This document shows positions 16,921 through 25,090 of a stretch of 64,000 nucleotides of DNA, one piece after another. Position 1 is the stretch's first letter. The number at the start of each line of letters is the position of its first letter. The translations under genes were made by a program, and so were the position numbers. Source of the stretch: Amycolatopsis balhimycina FH 1894 (lineage in GTDB: Bacteria > Actinomycetota > Actinomycetes > Mycobacteriales > Pseudonocardiaceae); the NCBI RefSeq assembly GCF_000384295.1, contig NZ_KB913037.1, positions 9,933,508 through 9,997,507 on the forward strand, in the 5' to 3' direction. Under the pieces are notes generated by a model that did not search any database, was not told where the DNA came from, and worked only from the letters and a program-made list of their open reading frames with translations.

Positions 16921-17862
16921 TCAGGTCACCTCGAGGACCGGCGTGGCGGCGGCGAAGGCGTCCGCCGCCGCGAGGTCGAACTCGCCGTGGTCGCTGCCGA
17001 GGCCCTGGGCCACCAGGGCGGCGGCCGCGCAGCCGAGCACGGCGGCGTCCCGGAGGGACCGGCCCAGCCCGATGCCGCGGAGGAAGCCCGCCGAAAACGC
17101 GTCCCCGCAGCCGGTTGTGTCCACCACCGGGACCGCGAACGCGGGCACCGCGATCGTCTCCTCCGCCGTCACCACCAACGCGCCGCGCGCTTCCCGCGTG
17201 ACCGCGACGCAGCCGACGCCCCGCTCCAGCAGCGCGCGGGCGCCGTCTTCGAGCGTGGTGGCGCCGGTCAGTCCGAGCACCTGGTCTTCGTTGGGCAGCA
17301 AATAGTCCAGAAAGGACAGTGCCGGGGCGAGCCAGGCGAGTACCCCGGGGTTTCCGGGGGCGAGGAGGTCGGCCGACGTCACCACGCCGGCCGCGCGCGC
17401 CGGGGCGAGGATCTTCGCCGCTTTCTCGCCGCCCATCAGCTCGGGGCCGCCCAGGTGCAAGTGGGTCGCGCCGGCGATCTCGTCGAGGGGCGCGTCCGAA
17501 GGCTCGTACGTCAGGTTCGCGCCCGGCACGTGGAAGGCGGGCCGGCTGCCGTCGGGGCGGATCGGCAGCACCGAAGCCGACGTCTGGACGCCCTCGCGGC
17601 GCAGCACCAGGGTCGTGTCGACGCCGTGGCGGGCGAGCATCGCCAGCAGCAGGTCGCCGATCGGGTCGGCGCCGACGGCGCCCGCGGTGCGGACCGTCGC
17701 CCCCAGCTTGGCCAGCGTGACCGCGGTGCCCGCGGCCGTGCCCGCCGGTCCGAACCGGATCTGCTCGACCAGGGCTGCGCCCTGGCCCTCCGGGATGGCT
17801 TCGACCGGCCGGACCTGCACGTCGAACACGTGCGCCCCGAGGGTGACGACCGTCTGCGTCAT
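16921..17862 (-). CDS. PfkB-family sugar kinase
   Basis: This 313-residue ribokinase/PfkB protein has the C-terminal signature VVDTTGCGDAFSAGF with catalytic Asp254, and the N-terminal GGPAGTAAG-like pattern (RFGPAGTAAGTA). It phosphorylates a sugar or nucleoside using ATP. Its ATG overlaps the stop of the class II aldolase gene by ATGA, so kinase and aldolase probably act in sequence: phosphorylation, then aldol cleavage. The sugar cannot be told from sequence. Confidence 0.88.
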   Translation of the reverse strand: MTQTVVTLGAHVFDVQVRPVEAIPEGQGAALVEQIRFGPAGTAAGTAVTLAKLGATVRTAGAVGADPIGDLLLAMLARHGVDTTLVLRREGVQTSASVLPIRPDGSRPAFHVPGANLTYEPSDAPLDEIAGATHLHLGGPELMGGEKAAKILAPARAAGVVTSADLLAPGNPGVLAWLAPALSFLDYLLPNEDQVLGLTGATTLEDGARALLERGVGCVAVTREARGALVVTAEETIAVPAFAVPVVDTTGCGDAFSAGFLRGIGLGRSLRDAAVLGCAAAALVAQGLGSDHGEFDLAAADAFAAATPVLEVT

Positions 17863-18509
17863 CGGCCGTACCCCCGGCGCACGGCCGCGGCGACGACGGC
17901 GTCCTGCTGCTCGTGGTCCAGGACCCGCGGCGCGCCGAGCGTCGCGGCCCGCACGTACAGCCCGCACGCCCACTCCAGCAGCAGCGCGTTGTCGACCGCG
18001 GCTTCGAGGGTCGGGCCGTGGGTGACCGCGCCGTGGTTGGCCAGCAGTGCCGCGGCTTTGCCTTCGAGCGCCGTGAGGGTTTCCGCGGCCAGCTCGGAGG
18101 ACCCGAAGACGGCGAACGGCGCGACCCGGATCGCACCGCCGAGGGCCAGCTGCTGGTAGTGCACGCACGGCAGCTCGTCGAGCACCAGGGACACCGCGGT
18201 CGCCTGCGGCGAGTGGGTGTGCACCACCGCGCCCGCGCCGTAGCGCCGGTAGATCCCCAGGTGCAGCTCGAGTTCCGAGGTCGGGACCCGCTCGCCGGCG
18301 ACCACTTCGCCGTCCAGGTCGACGACGATGACGTCGTCGGCCGTGGCCTGGCCCAGCACGACCCCGGTCGCGGTCACCGCCACGTGCTCGCCCACCCGGA
18401 CGCTCACGTTGCCCGCGCTGCCGATGAGCAGGCCTTCGCCCGCGAGGCCGTGACAGGCCCTCGCCACCGACCGCCGTGCCTCGTCGAGCGTTGAACTCGC
18501 GACTGTCAT
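17859..18509 (-). CDS. Class II aldolase (L-fuculose-phosphate aldolase family)
   Basis: This 216-residue protein has the class II aldolase/adducin fold, with SAGNVSVR near residues 31-38, Glu79 in TSELELH as likely catalytic acid, and zinc ligands His97 and His99 (HTHS) and His159 (NHG). It would split a ketose- or deoxyketose-1-phosphate to DHAP and an aldehyde. It is coupled to the PfkB kinase gene and divergent from a TetR gene. The pairing resembles deoxypentose salvage shunts, but no isomerase gene is present here. Confidence 0.87.
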   Translation of the reverse strand: MTVASSTLDEARRSVARACHGLAGEGLLIGSAGNVSVRVGEHVAVTATGVVLGQATADDVIVVDLDGEVVAGERVPTSELELHLGIYRRYGAGAVVHTHSPQATAVSLVLDELPCVHYQQLALGGAIRVAPFAVFGSSELAAETLTALEGKAAALLANHGAVTHGPTLEAAVDNALLLEWACGLYVRAATLGAPRVLDHEQQDAVVAAAVRRGYGR

Positions 18510-18563
18510 GCGCCGAGGCTAGAATAAACCAGAATCAAAGTCACGTTCAGGTTTGGGGAGCGG
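18510..18563. promoter_or_regulatory. Divergent promoter between aldolase operon and TetR gene
   Basis: These 54 bases are AT-rich for the region. TAGAAT at 18520-18525 can be read as a -10 in either direction (TATTCT on the minus strand). On the minus strand it lies about 10 bases from the aldolase ATG, implying a very short leader; no Shine-Dalgarno is seen there. AAACC and GGTTT arms around 18527-18554 could form a regulator site for the neighbouring TetR. Confidence 0.4.
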
Positions 18564-19172
18564 ATGACGGAGAGCCGGCTGCGCCGGGTGCCACGCCAGG
18601 CGCGTTCGCGGGAGAAGCTGGCCAAGGTGCTCGCGGCCGCCGACCGGCTGCTCGCCGAGGACGGCGTCGAAGCGCTGACGACGACCCGCGTCGCCGCCGA
18701 GGCCGGCGTCTCGGTGGGCGCGCTGTACCAATATCTGCCGGACCGCGACGCCATCACCGAAGCACTCGGCGAGCTCTACCTCACTCGCCTGGAAGAGCTC
18801 ATGGACTCGTTCGCCGAGCAGGCGGCGGGGGAGGCGTGGGCGGATCCCGTCGGCCTGCTCGTCGACGCCTTCGCCGGGCTCTACCGCGCGGAACCCGGGT
18901 TCCGCGCACTCTGGTTCGGCCGCGGGCTCACCGACGGAACCCGGGAAGCCGACCGCGCGCACAAGCGCGTGATGGCCACCGGGGTGCACCGCGTCCTCGT
19001 CGCGCAGCACCTCCTGCGCGACGATTACGCGGCCGCGGTGGCGTGCCGCACGGCGTTCCTCGCCGCGGACGCGGTGATCCAGGAGGTGTTCCGCGGCGAC
19101 GGCGCCCCCGAACTCCTGGAGCCGGTCAAGACGATGCTGCGGGCCTACCTCGGACAGCTGCCTAAGCCGTAG
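18564..19172 (+). CDS. TetR-family transcriptional regulator
   Basis: This 202-residue protein has an N-terminal TetR helix-turn-helix (about residues 15-62, with TTTRVAAEAGVSVGALYQYLPDRDAI) and a ligand-binding C-terminal half. It is divergent from the class II aldolase/PfkB operon and probably controls it and itself. GGGGAG precedes the ATG by about 3 bases. Its last 11 bases overlap the convergent methyltransferase gene. Confidence 0.87.
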   Translation: MTESRLRRVPRQARSREKLAKVLAAADRLLAEDGVEALTTTRVAAEAGVSVGALYQYLPDRDAITEALGELYLTRLEELMDSFAEQAAGEAWADPVGLLVDAFAGLYRAEPGFRALWFGRGLTDGTREADRAHKRVMATGVHRVLVAQHLLRDDYAAAVACRTAFLAADAVIQEVFRGDGAPELLEPVKTMLRAYLGQLPKP

Positions 19173-20001
19173 CGACGAGGAATTCCTCACCCGGGATGAC
19201 GCGGAGCCCGTCGGCGCGACCCGCGAAGTAACGCTCGTTCAGTTCCGCGCCGGAAACGTGCGTGGCGTTCCGGAACCCGGCTTCGCGAGCCATGGCCAGC
19301 ATTTCCCCGGAGGAGAAGGAGCTGACGAACGGCGTCCCGGCCGCCTTCGCCCGGCTCGCGGTGGCGCGGTGCCGCGCGCGTTCGTCCTCGTCGAGGAGCT
19401 CGGCCGGCAGCATGAACGTCATCGCCAGTGTGGAACCCGGGGCGAACCCGGCGATCCGGCGCAGGGTGGCCGCGTTCGCTTCCTTCGTGAGATACATGCT
19501 GACGCCGGTGGAGGCGACGACCGCCGGTTCGTCCGGGGCGAAGCCCGCGGCCGCGAGCCGGTCCCACCACGACGCCGTCTCGAAGTCGACCGGGACCAGG
19601 TGCAGCCAGTCCGGCACCCCCCAGCCGAGTTCGGCCAGGCGGGCGCGTTTCCAGGCCTGCGGGCCCGGCTGGTCCACTTCGAACACCCGCAGGCGGGCGG
19701 CGATTTCCGGGCGGCGCTGGGCGAAAGTGTCCAGCCCGGCCCCGAGGATCACGTACTGGCCGACGCCATCAGCGGCCTGCTCGGTGACGAGGTCCTCGAC
19801 GAACCGGGCCCGGGCCACCATGCCGGCCCGGTAGCGGCCGGCGGTGGCCGGGTCCATGTCGGCGCGGTCCCGCCAGCCGTCGCCCGGGTCGGCCAGCCGC
19901 AGGCCGAACTCGTCGGCGAACACGTGGGGCGGCGGATCGACCTCGACGTGCAGGGCCCGCCACAGGGCGGTCCGCACCGCCGTGCTGTCCGGCGCGGCCA
20001 C
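19162..20001 (-). CDS. SAM-dependent methyltransferase, leucine carboxyl methyltransferase (TIGR00027) family
   Basis: This 279-residue protein belongs to the large actinobacterial LCM-type group. The SAM loop is YVILGAGLDTFAQR (about residues 82-95), with FEVDQP further on and VASTGVSMYLT in the middle. Such enzymes methylate small-molecule carboxyl or hydroxyl groups. The GTG start lies 1 base after the stop of the VOC gene, in a presumed RHH-VOC-methyltransferase operon. The substrate is unknown. Confidence 0.85.
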   Translation of the reverse strand: MAAPDSTAVRTALWRALHVEVDPPPHVFADEFGLRLADPGDGWRDRADMDPATAGRYRAGMVARARFVEDLVTEQAADGVGQYVILGAGLDTFAQRRPEIAARLRVFEVDQPGPQAWKRARLAELGWGVPDWLHLVPVDFETASWWDRLAAAGFAPDEPAVVASTGVSMYLTKEANAATLRRIAGFAPGSTLAMTFMLPAELLDEDERARHRATASRAKAAGTPFVSSFSSGEMLAMAREAGFRNATHVSGAELNERYFAGRADGLRVIPGEEFLVATA

Positions 20002-20002
20002 G

Positions 20003-20347
20003 TCAGGGCTTCCCCGGCGCCGACAGCGTCCACGTCCGCCCGTCCGGGTCGCGGACGGTCATTTCCCTGGTCCCGTAATGGGTTTCCTCGAACGGGGTGA
20101 CCACCTCGACGATTTCGCCGGCCTGGAACGCCTCCGCGTCGGGGACCTTGAACACGATCTGCGTGCGGGGCTCCTGGCTTTCCGGCACCTCGGCGATGAA
20201 CAGCCAGGGGCCGTCGCCGTTGCGCAGCTGCCCGGAGTTGTGGTCGGTCGCGAACTCGAGCTCGTACCCCAGCGCCTGGAAGAACTTGGCCGCCTTGCCC
20301 CAGTTGTGGGTCTCCAGGTACAGCGCCTCGATGCCCTCGGTCGTCAT
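20003..20347 (-). CDS. VOC (glyoxalase/bleomycin-resistance fold) protein
   Basis: This 114-residue single-domain protein has two beta-alpha-beta-beta-beta modules: LYLETHNWGKAAKFFQALGY at the start and VRDPDGRTWTL at the end. It may bind a metal or small molecule, or act as a dioxygenase or isomerase. It starts one base after the stop of the small RHH gene and ends one base before the methyltransferase start, so all three are probably one transcript. Confidence 0.83.
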   Translation of the reverse strand: MTTEGIEALYLETHNWGKAAKFFQALGYELEFATDHNSGQLRNGDGPWLFIAEVPESQEPRTQIVFKVPDAEAFQAGEIVEVVTPFEETHYGTREMTVRDPDGRTWTLSAPGKP

Positions 20348-20348
20348 G

Positions 20349-20510
20349 TCAGTGCTCCTCTTCGGCGGTCGTTTCGGCGAGGTAGACGCGCAGCGCGTCG
20401 GCGACGAGCGCCGAGAGCGACTGCTCCGTCTCGATGGCTCGGTGCTTGACCTGCCGGATCAACCCGATCGGCAGGTACACGTTGAACTGCTTGACGTCTT
20501 CATCGCCCAC
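20349..20510 (-). CDS. Small ribbon-helix-helix protein
   Basis: A 53-residue reading frame from GTG 20510 to TGA 20349 encodes [19 protein letters not shown], then [20 protein letters not shown]. This is the strand-helix-helix pattern of CopG/Arc-type DNA-binding proteins and antitoxins. The gene leads the VOC/methyltransferase operon. A perfect 12-base palindrome 9 bases upstream could be its autoregulatory operator. No toxin-like gene is adjacent, so a repressor role is more likely than an antitoxin role. Confidence 0.72.
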   Translation of the reverse strand: MGDEDVKQFNVYLPIGLIRQVKHRAIETEQSLSALVADALRVYLAETTAEEEH

Positions 20511-20519
20511 GAACCGATG

Positions 20520-20531
20520 CTAGCATGCTAG
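20520..20531. promoter_or_regulatory. Palindrome CTAGCATGCTAG, candidate RHH operator
   Basis: A perfect 12-base palindrome lies just before the RHH gene start, followed by GTAAGCTAAG with related half-sites. Small RHH regulators usually bind such short palindromes near their own start. It sits between the RHH operon and the divergent alpha-galactosidase gene. Confidence 0.5.
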
Positions 20532-20564
20532 TAAGCTAAGTCCGCAAGTCCCGCCGTTCGCCTC

Positions 20565-20626
20565 TTGACGGCCGGGCCGGTGGGGTCAACAATTCAGGCG
20601 TACCACAGAATGTTAGCGCTAACATT
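20565..20626 (+). promoter_or_regulatory. Alpha-galactosidase promoter with LacI-type operator
   Basis: TTGACG at 20565-20570 followed about 18 bases later by CAACAAT/CAATTC is a plausible promoter. Downstream, at 20609-20626, is the perfect 18-base palindrome AATGTTAGCGCTAACATT, the typical form of a LacI/GalR operator with a central CG. A near-identical core lies at 28767-28780. The LacI gene at 22573-23613 is the obvious candidate repressor. Confidence 0.65.
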
Positions 20627-20652
20627 TTCGACGACGAAGTCGGAGCGATGTC

Positions 20653-22560
20653 ATGAAGCTGCGCCACGGGTTGTCCGCGCTCCTGCTGATCGCCGGAATC
20701 GTCCCGGGGGTGGGTGTCGCCGCGGCGAGCACGGCCGCCGCGGACGTGGCGGTTCCGGCGCCGGCGATGGGCTGGGCGTCGTGGAACACCTTCGCCGCCA
20801 AGATCGACTACCCCACGATCAAGGCGCAGGCCGACGCGCTCGTGTCCGCCGGCCTCAAGGACGCCGGGTACAGCTACGTCAACATCGACGAAGGCTGGTG
20901 GCAGGGCACTCGCGACAGCTCCGGAAACATCACCGTGGACACCGCCGAATGGCCCGGCGGGATGTCGGCGATCGCGGACTACCTGCACAGTAAGGGCTTG
21001 AAGGCCGGCATCTACACCGACGCCGGGCGCGACGGCTGCGGCTACTACTTCCCGACCGGGCGGCCCGCGGCCCCCGGGAGCGGCAGCGAAGGCCACTACC
21101 TGCAGGACATGCTGCAGTTCCAGCGCTGGGGCTTCGACTTCGTCAAGGTCGACTGGTGCGGCGGCGACGCCGAGGGCCTCGACCCGAAGAGCACCTACCA
21201 GGCGATCAGTGACGCCAACAAGGCCGCGACCGCGCAGACCGGGCGCGCGCTCACCCTGTCGATCTGCGACTGGGGCAGGAAGAACCCGTGGAACTGGGGT
21301 GCCGGCACCGGCGCGATGTGGCGGACCAGCAACGACATCATCTTCTTCGGGCAGACGGCGAACCTGGGCCAGGTGCTGACCAACTTCGACCAGGCGCAGC
21401 ACCCCGTTTCGCAGCACACGGGGTACGTCAACGACCCGGACATGCTCACCGTCGGCATGCCCGGTCTCACCGACGCGCAGGCCAGGACCGAGATGAGCCT
21501 GTGGTCCGTGTCGGGCGCGCCGCTGCTCGCGGGCAACAACCTCGCGACGATGAGCGCGGCGACGAAGGCGATCCTGGCGAACCGGGAAGTCATCGCCGTC
21601 GACCAGGACCCGCGTGGTCTGCAGGGCGTCAAGGTCGCCGAGGACGCCACCGGGCTCCAGGTCTACTCGAAGGTCCTCAGTGGAACCGGGAAGCGCGCGG
21701 TGGTGCTGCTCAACCGGACGTCGTCGGCGGCGGCGATGACCGTGCGATGGGCCGACCTCGGCCTGACCCCGGCCTCGGCGCACGTCCGGAACGTCTGGGG
21801 CGCCACCGACGCCGGTGACTTCGCCACCGGCTACAGCGTGAACGTCCCGGCCGGCGACTCGGTGCTGCTGACCGTCCAGGGCACCGACGCCGCGTCGGCG
21901 AGCTACCCGGCCAACGGCTCCCGGTTCACCGGGATCACCGCCGCCGCAACCGGTCTGGCGGTCGCGACCTTCTCCTACAGCGCCACCACCGCGCAGACGG
22001 CCACCCTCGCCGTCAACGGCCAGCAGCCGACCGTCCTCACCTTCCCGGCGACCGGCGGGACGACGAAAACCGTCTCGGCCGTCGTCTCGCTCGGCAAGGG
22101 CAACGCCAACACCCTGGCGTTCTCCGGTACCCCGCCGCAGCTGTCCGCCGTCGCCGTCCTGCCGCTGCCCGGCAGCACCGGCGTGCAGCTCGCCGGTGTC
22201 CAATCAGGACGGTGCGTCGACGTCGACGACAACGGCATCACCAACGGGATCCAGGCGCAGCTGTGGGACTGCGCGGCGGGCCCGAACCAGACCTGGGTGC
22301 CGGTGCGCGGGCAGCTCGTCGTCAACGGCACCAAGTGCCTTGACGCCTACGACAGCGGGACCACGAACGGCACCTCGGTGGTCGTCTGGGACTGCAACGG
22401 CCAGCGCAACCAGCAGTGGACGCCGAACACCGACGGGACCATCACGAACGCGGTGTCCGGGCTGTGCCTGGACGCGAGCGGCGCGGCCACCGCGAACGGC
22501 ACGAAGATCATCCTCTGGACCTGCGGCGGCGGTGCCAACCAGCAGTGGCCCCGGCGGTGA
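20653..22560 (+). CDS. Secreted GH27 alpha-galactosidase with C-terminal ricin-type (CBM13) domain
   Basis: This 635-residue protein starts with a Sec signal peptide (about 1-30), followed by a GH27 barrel from MGWASWNTF. The nucleophile is Asp167 in FVKVDWCGG and the acid/base lies in NDPDM (Asp261/263). A C-terminal beta-domain (to about 410), a linker jelly-roll and a ricin-B lectin domain (about 515-635, repeats QSGRCVDV, GTKCLDA, SGLCLDA with QQW) follow. It would remove alpha-galactose from extracellular plant polysaccharide or glycoprotein. A LacI-type operator lies upstream, and a LacI gene is convergent 12 bases downstream. Confidence 0.92.
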   Translation: MKLRHGLSALLLIAGIVPGVGVAAASTAAADVAVPAPAMGWASWNTFAAKIDYPTIKAQADALVSAGLKDAGYSYVNIDEGWWQGTRDSSGNITVDTAEWPGGMSAIADYLHSKGLKAGIYTDAGRDGCGYYFPTGRPAAPGSGSEGHYLQDMLQFQRWGFDFVKVDWCGGDAEGLDPKSTYQAISDANKAATAQTGRALTLSICDWGRKNPWNWGAGTGAMWRTSNDIIFFGQTANLGQVLTNFDQAQHPVSQHTGYVNDPDMLTVGMPGLTDAQARTEMSLWSVSGAPLLAGNNLATMSAATKAILANREVIAVDQDPRGLQGVKVAEDATGLQVYSKVLSGTGKRAVVLLNRTSSAAAMTVRWADLGLTPASAHVRNVWGATDAGDFATGYSVNVPAGDSVLLTVQGTDAASASYPANGSRFTGITAAATGLAVATFSYSATTAQTATLAVNGQQPTVLTFPATGGTTKTVSAVVSLGKGNANTLAFSGTPPQLSAVAVLPLPGSTGVQLAGVQSGRCVDVDDNGITNGIQAQLWDCAAGPNQTWVPVRGQLVVNGTKCLDAYDSGTTNGTSVVVWDCNGQRNQQWTPNTDGTITNAVSGLCLDASGAATANGTKIILWTCGGGANQQWPRR

Positions 22561-22572
22561 CCCAGCGCTGAC

Positions 22573-23613
22573 TCACGCGGTCGAGTCCCGGATCACCAGC
22601 CGGCACGGCCGGGTGTGCCTGCCGGGGGAGGGCTCGCCGTTGATCGCGGCGAGCAGCAGGTCGGCGGCCGTCCGCCCGAGCGCCTCGAGTTCCATGTCGA
22701 CGCTCGTCAGCGGCGGCTGACAGGCCGGCGCCATCACGTCCCAGTTGTCGAAGCCCACCAGGGCGACGTCGCCGGGGACGCGACGGCCGGCCGCCTGCAG
22801 CGCGTCCGCCGCGCCGCGCGCTATCTGGTCGCTGCCGCAGAACACCGCGTCGAAGGGGTCGCCGGCACCCAGCAGCATCCGCACCGCCTGCCGGCCCCAC
22901 GCCTCGCTCCACTCGCCGAACATCGGCGCGCCGGCCAGGCCGAGCCCGTCCTCGGCGAGCCGTTCGGTGGCGGCTGAGGAGCGCACCGTCGCCGAGTGGT
23001 GATGTTCGGGGCCGGTGATGTGGGCGACGCGGCGGCGTCCGGTCGCCAGGAGGTGCTCGACGGCCTTGCGCGCGCCACCCGCCTCGTCCGGCACGACGGA
23101 ACAGTCGTGCGGGTCGGCGGAGCTGATGAACGCGTACACCACCGGGATCGGCAGCGCCGCGCCGATCGGCGGACGCGCCTGGGTCCGGCGGCCGGTGACG
23201 ATGATCCCGTCGACCCGGCGGGACAGCAGCGTGCGCAGGTAGTACTGCTCGCGGATCGGGTCGTCCCGGGCGTCGCAGAGGAAGACCGACATCTCGCCGG
23301 CGCCCAGCGCGTCCTCCGCGCCCATCATCAGCGGGATGCTGAACCGGCCGATCGTGTCGGTGGTGATCATGCCGACCGTGTAGGTGCGGCCCGAGTTCAG
23401 TGTCACGGCGGCGCGGTTGGGCTGGAAGCCCAGCTGCTCGGCGGCGGACAGCACCCGCTGCCGCGTCTCCGTGCGGAGCGACCCGCGGCCGTTGAGCGCC
23501 TTCGACGCGGTGCCGACGGAGACGCCGGCCAGCAGCGCGACCTCGCTGATCGTGGCCGGCTTGGCGAGGTTTCCGGGAGTTTCCGAAAGTTTCCGCGGGG
23601 GCATGGTTGGCAC
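22573..23613 (-). CDS. LacI-family transcriptional regulator
   Basis: This 346-residue protein has a LacI helix-turn-helix (ATISEVALLAGVSVGTASKALNGRG, about residues 20-44) and a periplasmic-binding-like sugar domain (VGMITTDTIGRFSIPLMMG; VALVGFDNWDVMAP). The GTG at 23613 is chosen because GGAGG lies 4 bases before it; an ATG at 23604 is also possible. It is convergent with the GH27 gene and divergent from the ABC transporter operon. It is the likely local repressor of both, and of the operator at 28767. Confidence 0.87.
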   Translation of the reverse strand: MPTMPPRKLSETPGNLAKPATISEVALLAGVSVGTASKALNGRGSLRTETRQRVLSAAEQLGFQPNRAAVTLNSGRTYTVGMITTDTIGRFSIPLMMGAEDALGAGEMSVFLCDARDDPIREQYYLRTLLSRRVDGIIVTGRRTQARPPIGAALPIPVVYAFISSADPHDCSVVPDEAGGARKAVEHLLATGRRRVAHITGPEHHHSATVRSSAATERLAEDGLGLAGAPMFGEWSEAWGRQAVRMLLGAGDPFDAVFCGSDQIARGAADALQAAGRRVPGDVALVGFDNWDVMAPACQPPLTSVDMELEALGRTAADLLLAAINGEPSPGRHTRPCRLVIRDSTA

Positions 23614-23672
23614 AGTACCTCCGTGGTCGTCGGCAACCCAACGTAACCCCGTAGGACTACGGCAAACAGCCC

Positions 23673-23720
23673 TTGACTCGCTGGTGAGCGAGCGCCTAGC
23701 TTGAGTCGGCAACCGGTTTC
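23673..23720 (+). promoter_or_regulatory. Promoter and candidate operator of the ABC sugar importer
   Basis: TTGACT (23673-23678), an 18-base spacer and TAGCTT (23697-23702) form a recognisable -35/-10 pair. GCAACCGGTTTC at 23709-23720, with a palindromic AACCGGTT core, overlaps the expected transcription start. A repressor there would block initiation. Its sequence differs from the TGTTA-type operators nearby, so it may bind another protein. Confidence 0.5.
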
Positions 23721-23780
23721 CTAATTTCCCCGGGTTGCGTTCCTCGACACCCCGCAGGCGGCCTCCCGAGAGGAGAGTCG

Positions 23781-25088
23781 ATGACTTCGCGCATCCGATC
23801 CAGGGCACGGTGGGGGCGTGCCGCGGCCGCCGTCGCCGGCGCGCTCGTGCTCGCCGCCTGCCAGAGCGGCCCGGCCACGTCGGCGGCGGGGGACACCGCG
23901 AGCGTGGACGACGGCACCACGATCACCATGTGGACCCGGTCGCCGACGGCCACCTTCAGCCAGACGCTGATCGACGCCTACAACGCGAGCCACCGGAACA
24001 AGGTGAAGCTGACGGTCTTCCCGGCCGACTCCTACCAGCAGAAGGTCGGCACGGCCGCGGGCGCGAAGCAGCTCCCGGACCTCCTGGCGGCCGACGTCGT
24101 CTACGCGCCCAACTACGCGGCCAAAGGCCTGTTCCTGGACCTGACCGCGCGGGTGACCAAGCTGCCGTTCACCGGCGCCCTCGCCCCGGCGCACATGAAG
24201 GCCGCCACCCACGATGGCAAGCACTACGCGGTCCCGCACGACATCGACCTGTCGGCGATGTTCTACAACAAGGTCCTGTTCACCCGCGCCGGTCTCGACC
24301 CGGCCAAGCCACCGGCCACCCTGTCCGAGATGGCCGACGCCGCCCGCAAGATCGCCGCGCTCGGCGGCGACGTCAAGGGCTACTTCTTCGGCGGCGCCTG
24401 CCCGGGCTGCCAGCTGTTCACCAGCTGGCCGATGATCTGGGCCTCCGGCGGCACCGTGCTCAACGAGCAGGGCACGGCGGCCACGCTCGACGACCCCAAG
24501 GCCGCCCAGGTCTACTCCCTGCTGCGGCAGCTCTACACCGGCGGCGCCGTGCCGGCGTCGGCGAAGAACGAGTCCGGGCCCACCTGGACGCAGTCGTTCC
24601 TCGACGGCAAGATCGGCATCCAGCCGATGGGCGCGACCGCGCTGCAGGGTATGAAGGAAGGGCCGGACCTGCAGGTCGGCGTGGCTCCGATCCCGGGACT
24701 GGCCGGTGGCAGCTCGTCGTTCGTCGGCGGGGACGTGCTGGGCATCGGCAGCAACAGCCAGCACACGGCGGCCGCGTGGGACTTCATCTCCTGGACGCTG
24801 TCCGACCAGGCCCAGGTCGACGTCGTGGCGAAGAGCAAGAACATCACCGTCCGGTCCGATCTGGCCGACAACACCTACGCCAAGCAGGATCCGCGGCTCG
24901 GCGTGTTCAACCGGCTCGCGAGCCAGGGCCGGACGCCGATCTCGGTCAACTTCGGCAAGACGTTCAACGACACCAACGGTCCCTGGACGGCGACGGTGAT
25001 CGACGCGGTGTTCGGCGGCGGCGACGTCGGCTCGATCCTGAAGCAGCACAACGCCGCGGTCACCGAGTCGCTTTCCAGCGGCAGCTGA
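23781..25088 (+). CDS. ABC transporter sugar-binding lipoprotein
   Basis: This 435-residue extracellular solute-binding protein (family 1, carbohydrate type) has a lipoprotein signal with lipobox LAAC (Cys27) and a mature domain starting near TITMWTRSPTATF. GAGAGGAGAG lies just before the ATG. It would capture an oligosaccharide and pass it to the two permeases encoded directly downstream. The operon continues into a cytoplasmic GH127 arabinofuranosidase, so a beta-L-arabinose-containing oligosaccharide is a reasonable ligand. That is inference from context. Confidence 0.9.
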   Translation: MTSRIRSRARWGRAAAAVAGALVLAACQSGPATSAAGDTASVDDGTTITMWTRSPTATFSQTLIDAYNASHRNKVKLTVFPADSYQQKVGTAAGAKQLPDLLAADVVYAPNYAAKGLFLDLTARVTKLPFTGALAPAHMKAATHDGKHYAVPHDIDLSAMFYNKVLFTRAGLDPAKPPATLSEMADAARKIAALGGDVKGYFFGGACPGCQLFTSWPMIWASGGTVLNEQGTAATLDDPKAAQVYSLLRQLYTGGAVPASAKNESGPTWTQSFLDGKIGIQPMGATALQGMKEGPDLQVGVAPIPGLAGGSSSFVGGDVLGIGSNSQHTAAAWDFISWTLSDQAQVDVVAKSKNITVRSDLADNTYAKQDPRLGVFNRLASQGRTPISVNFGKTFNDTNGPWTATVIDAVFGGGDVGSILKQHNAAVTESLSSGS

Positions 25089-25090
25089 CC

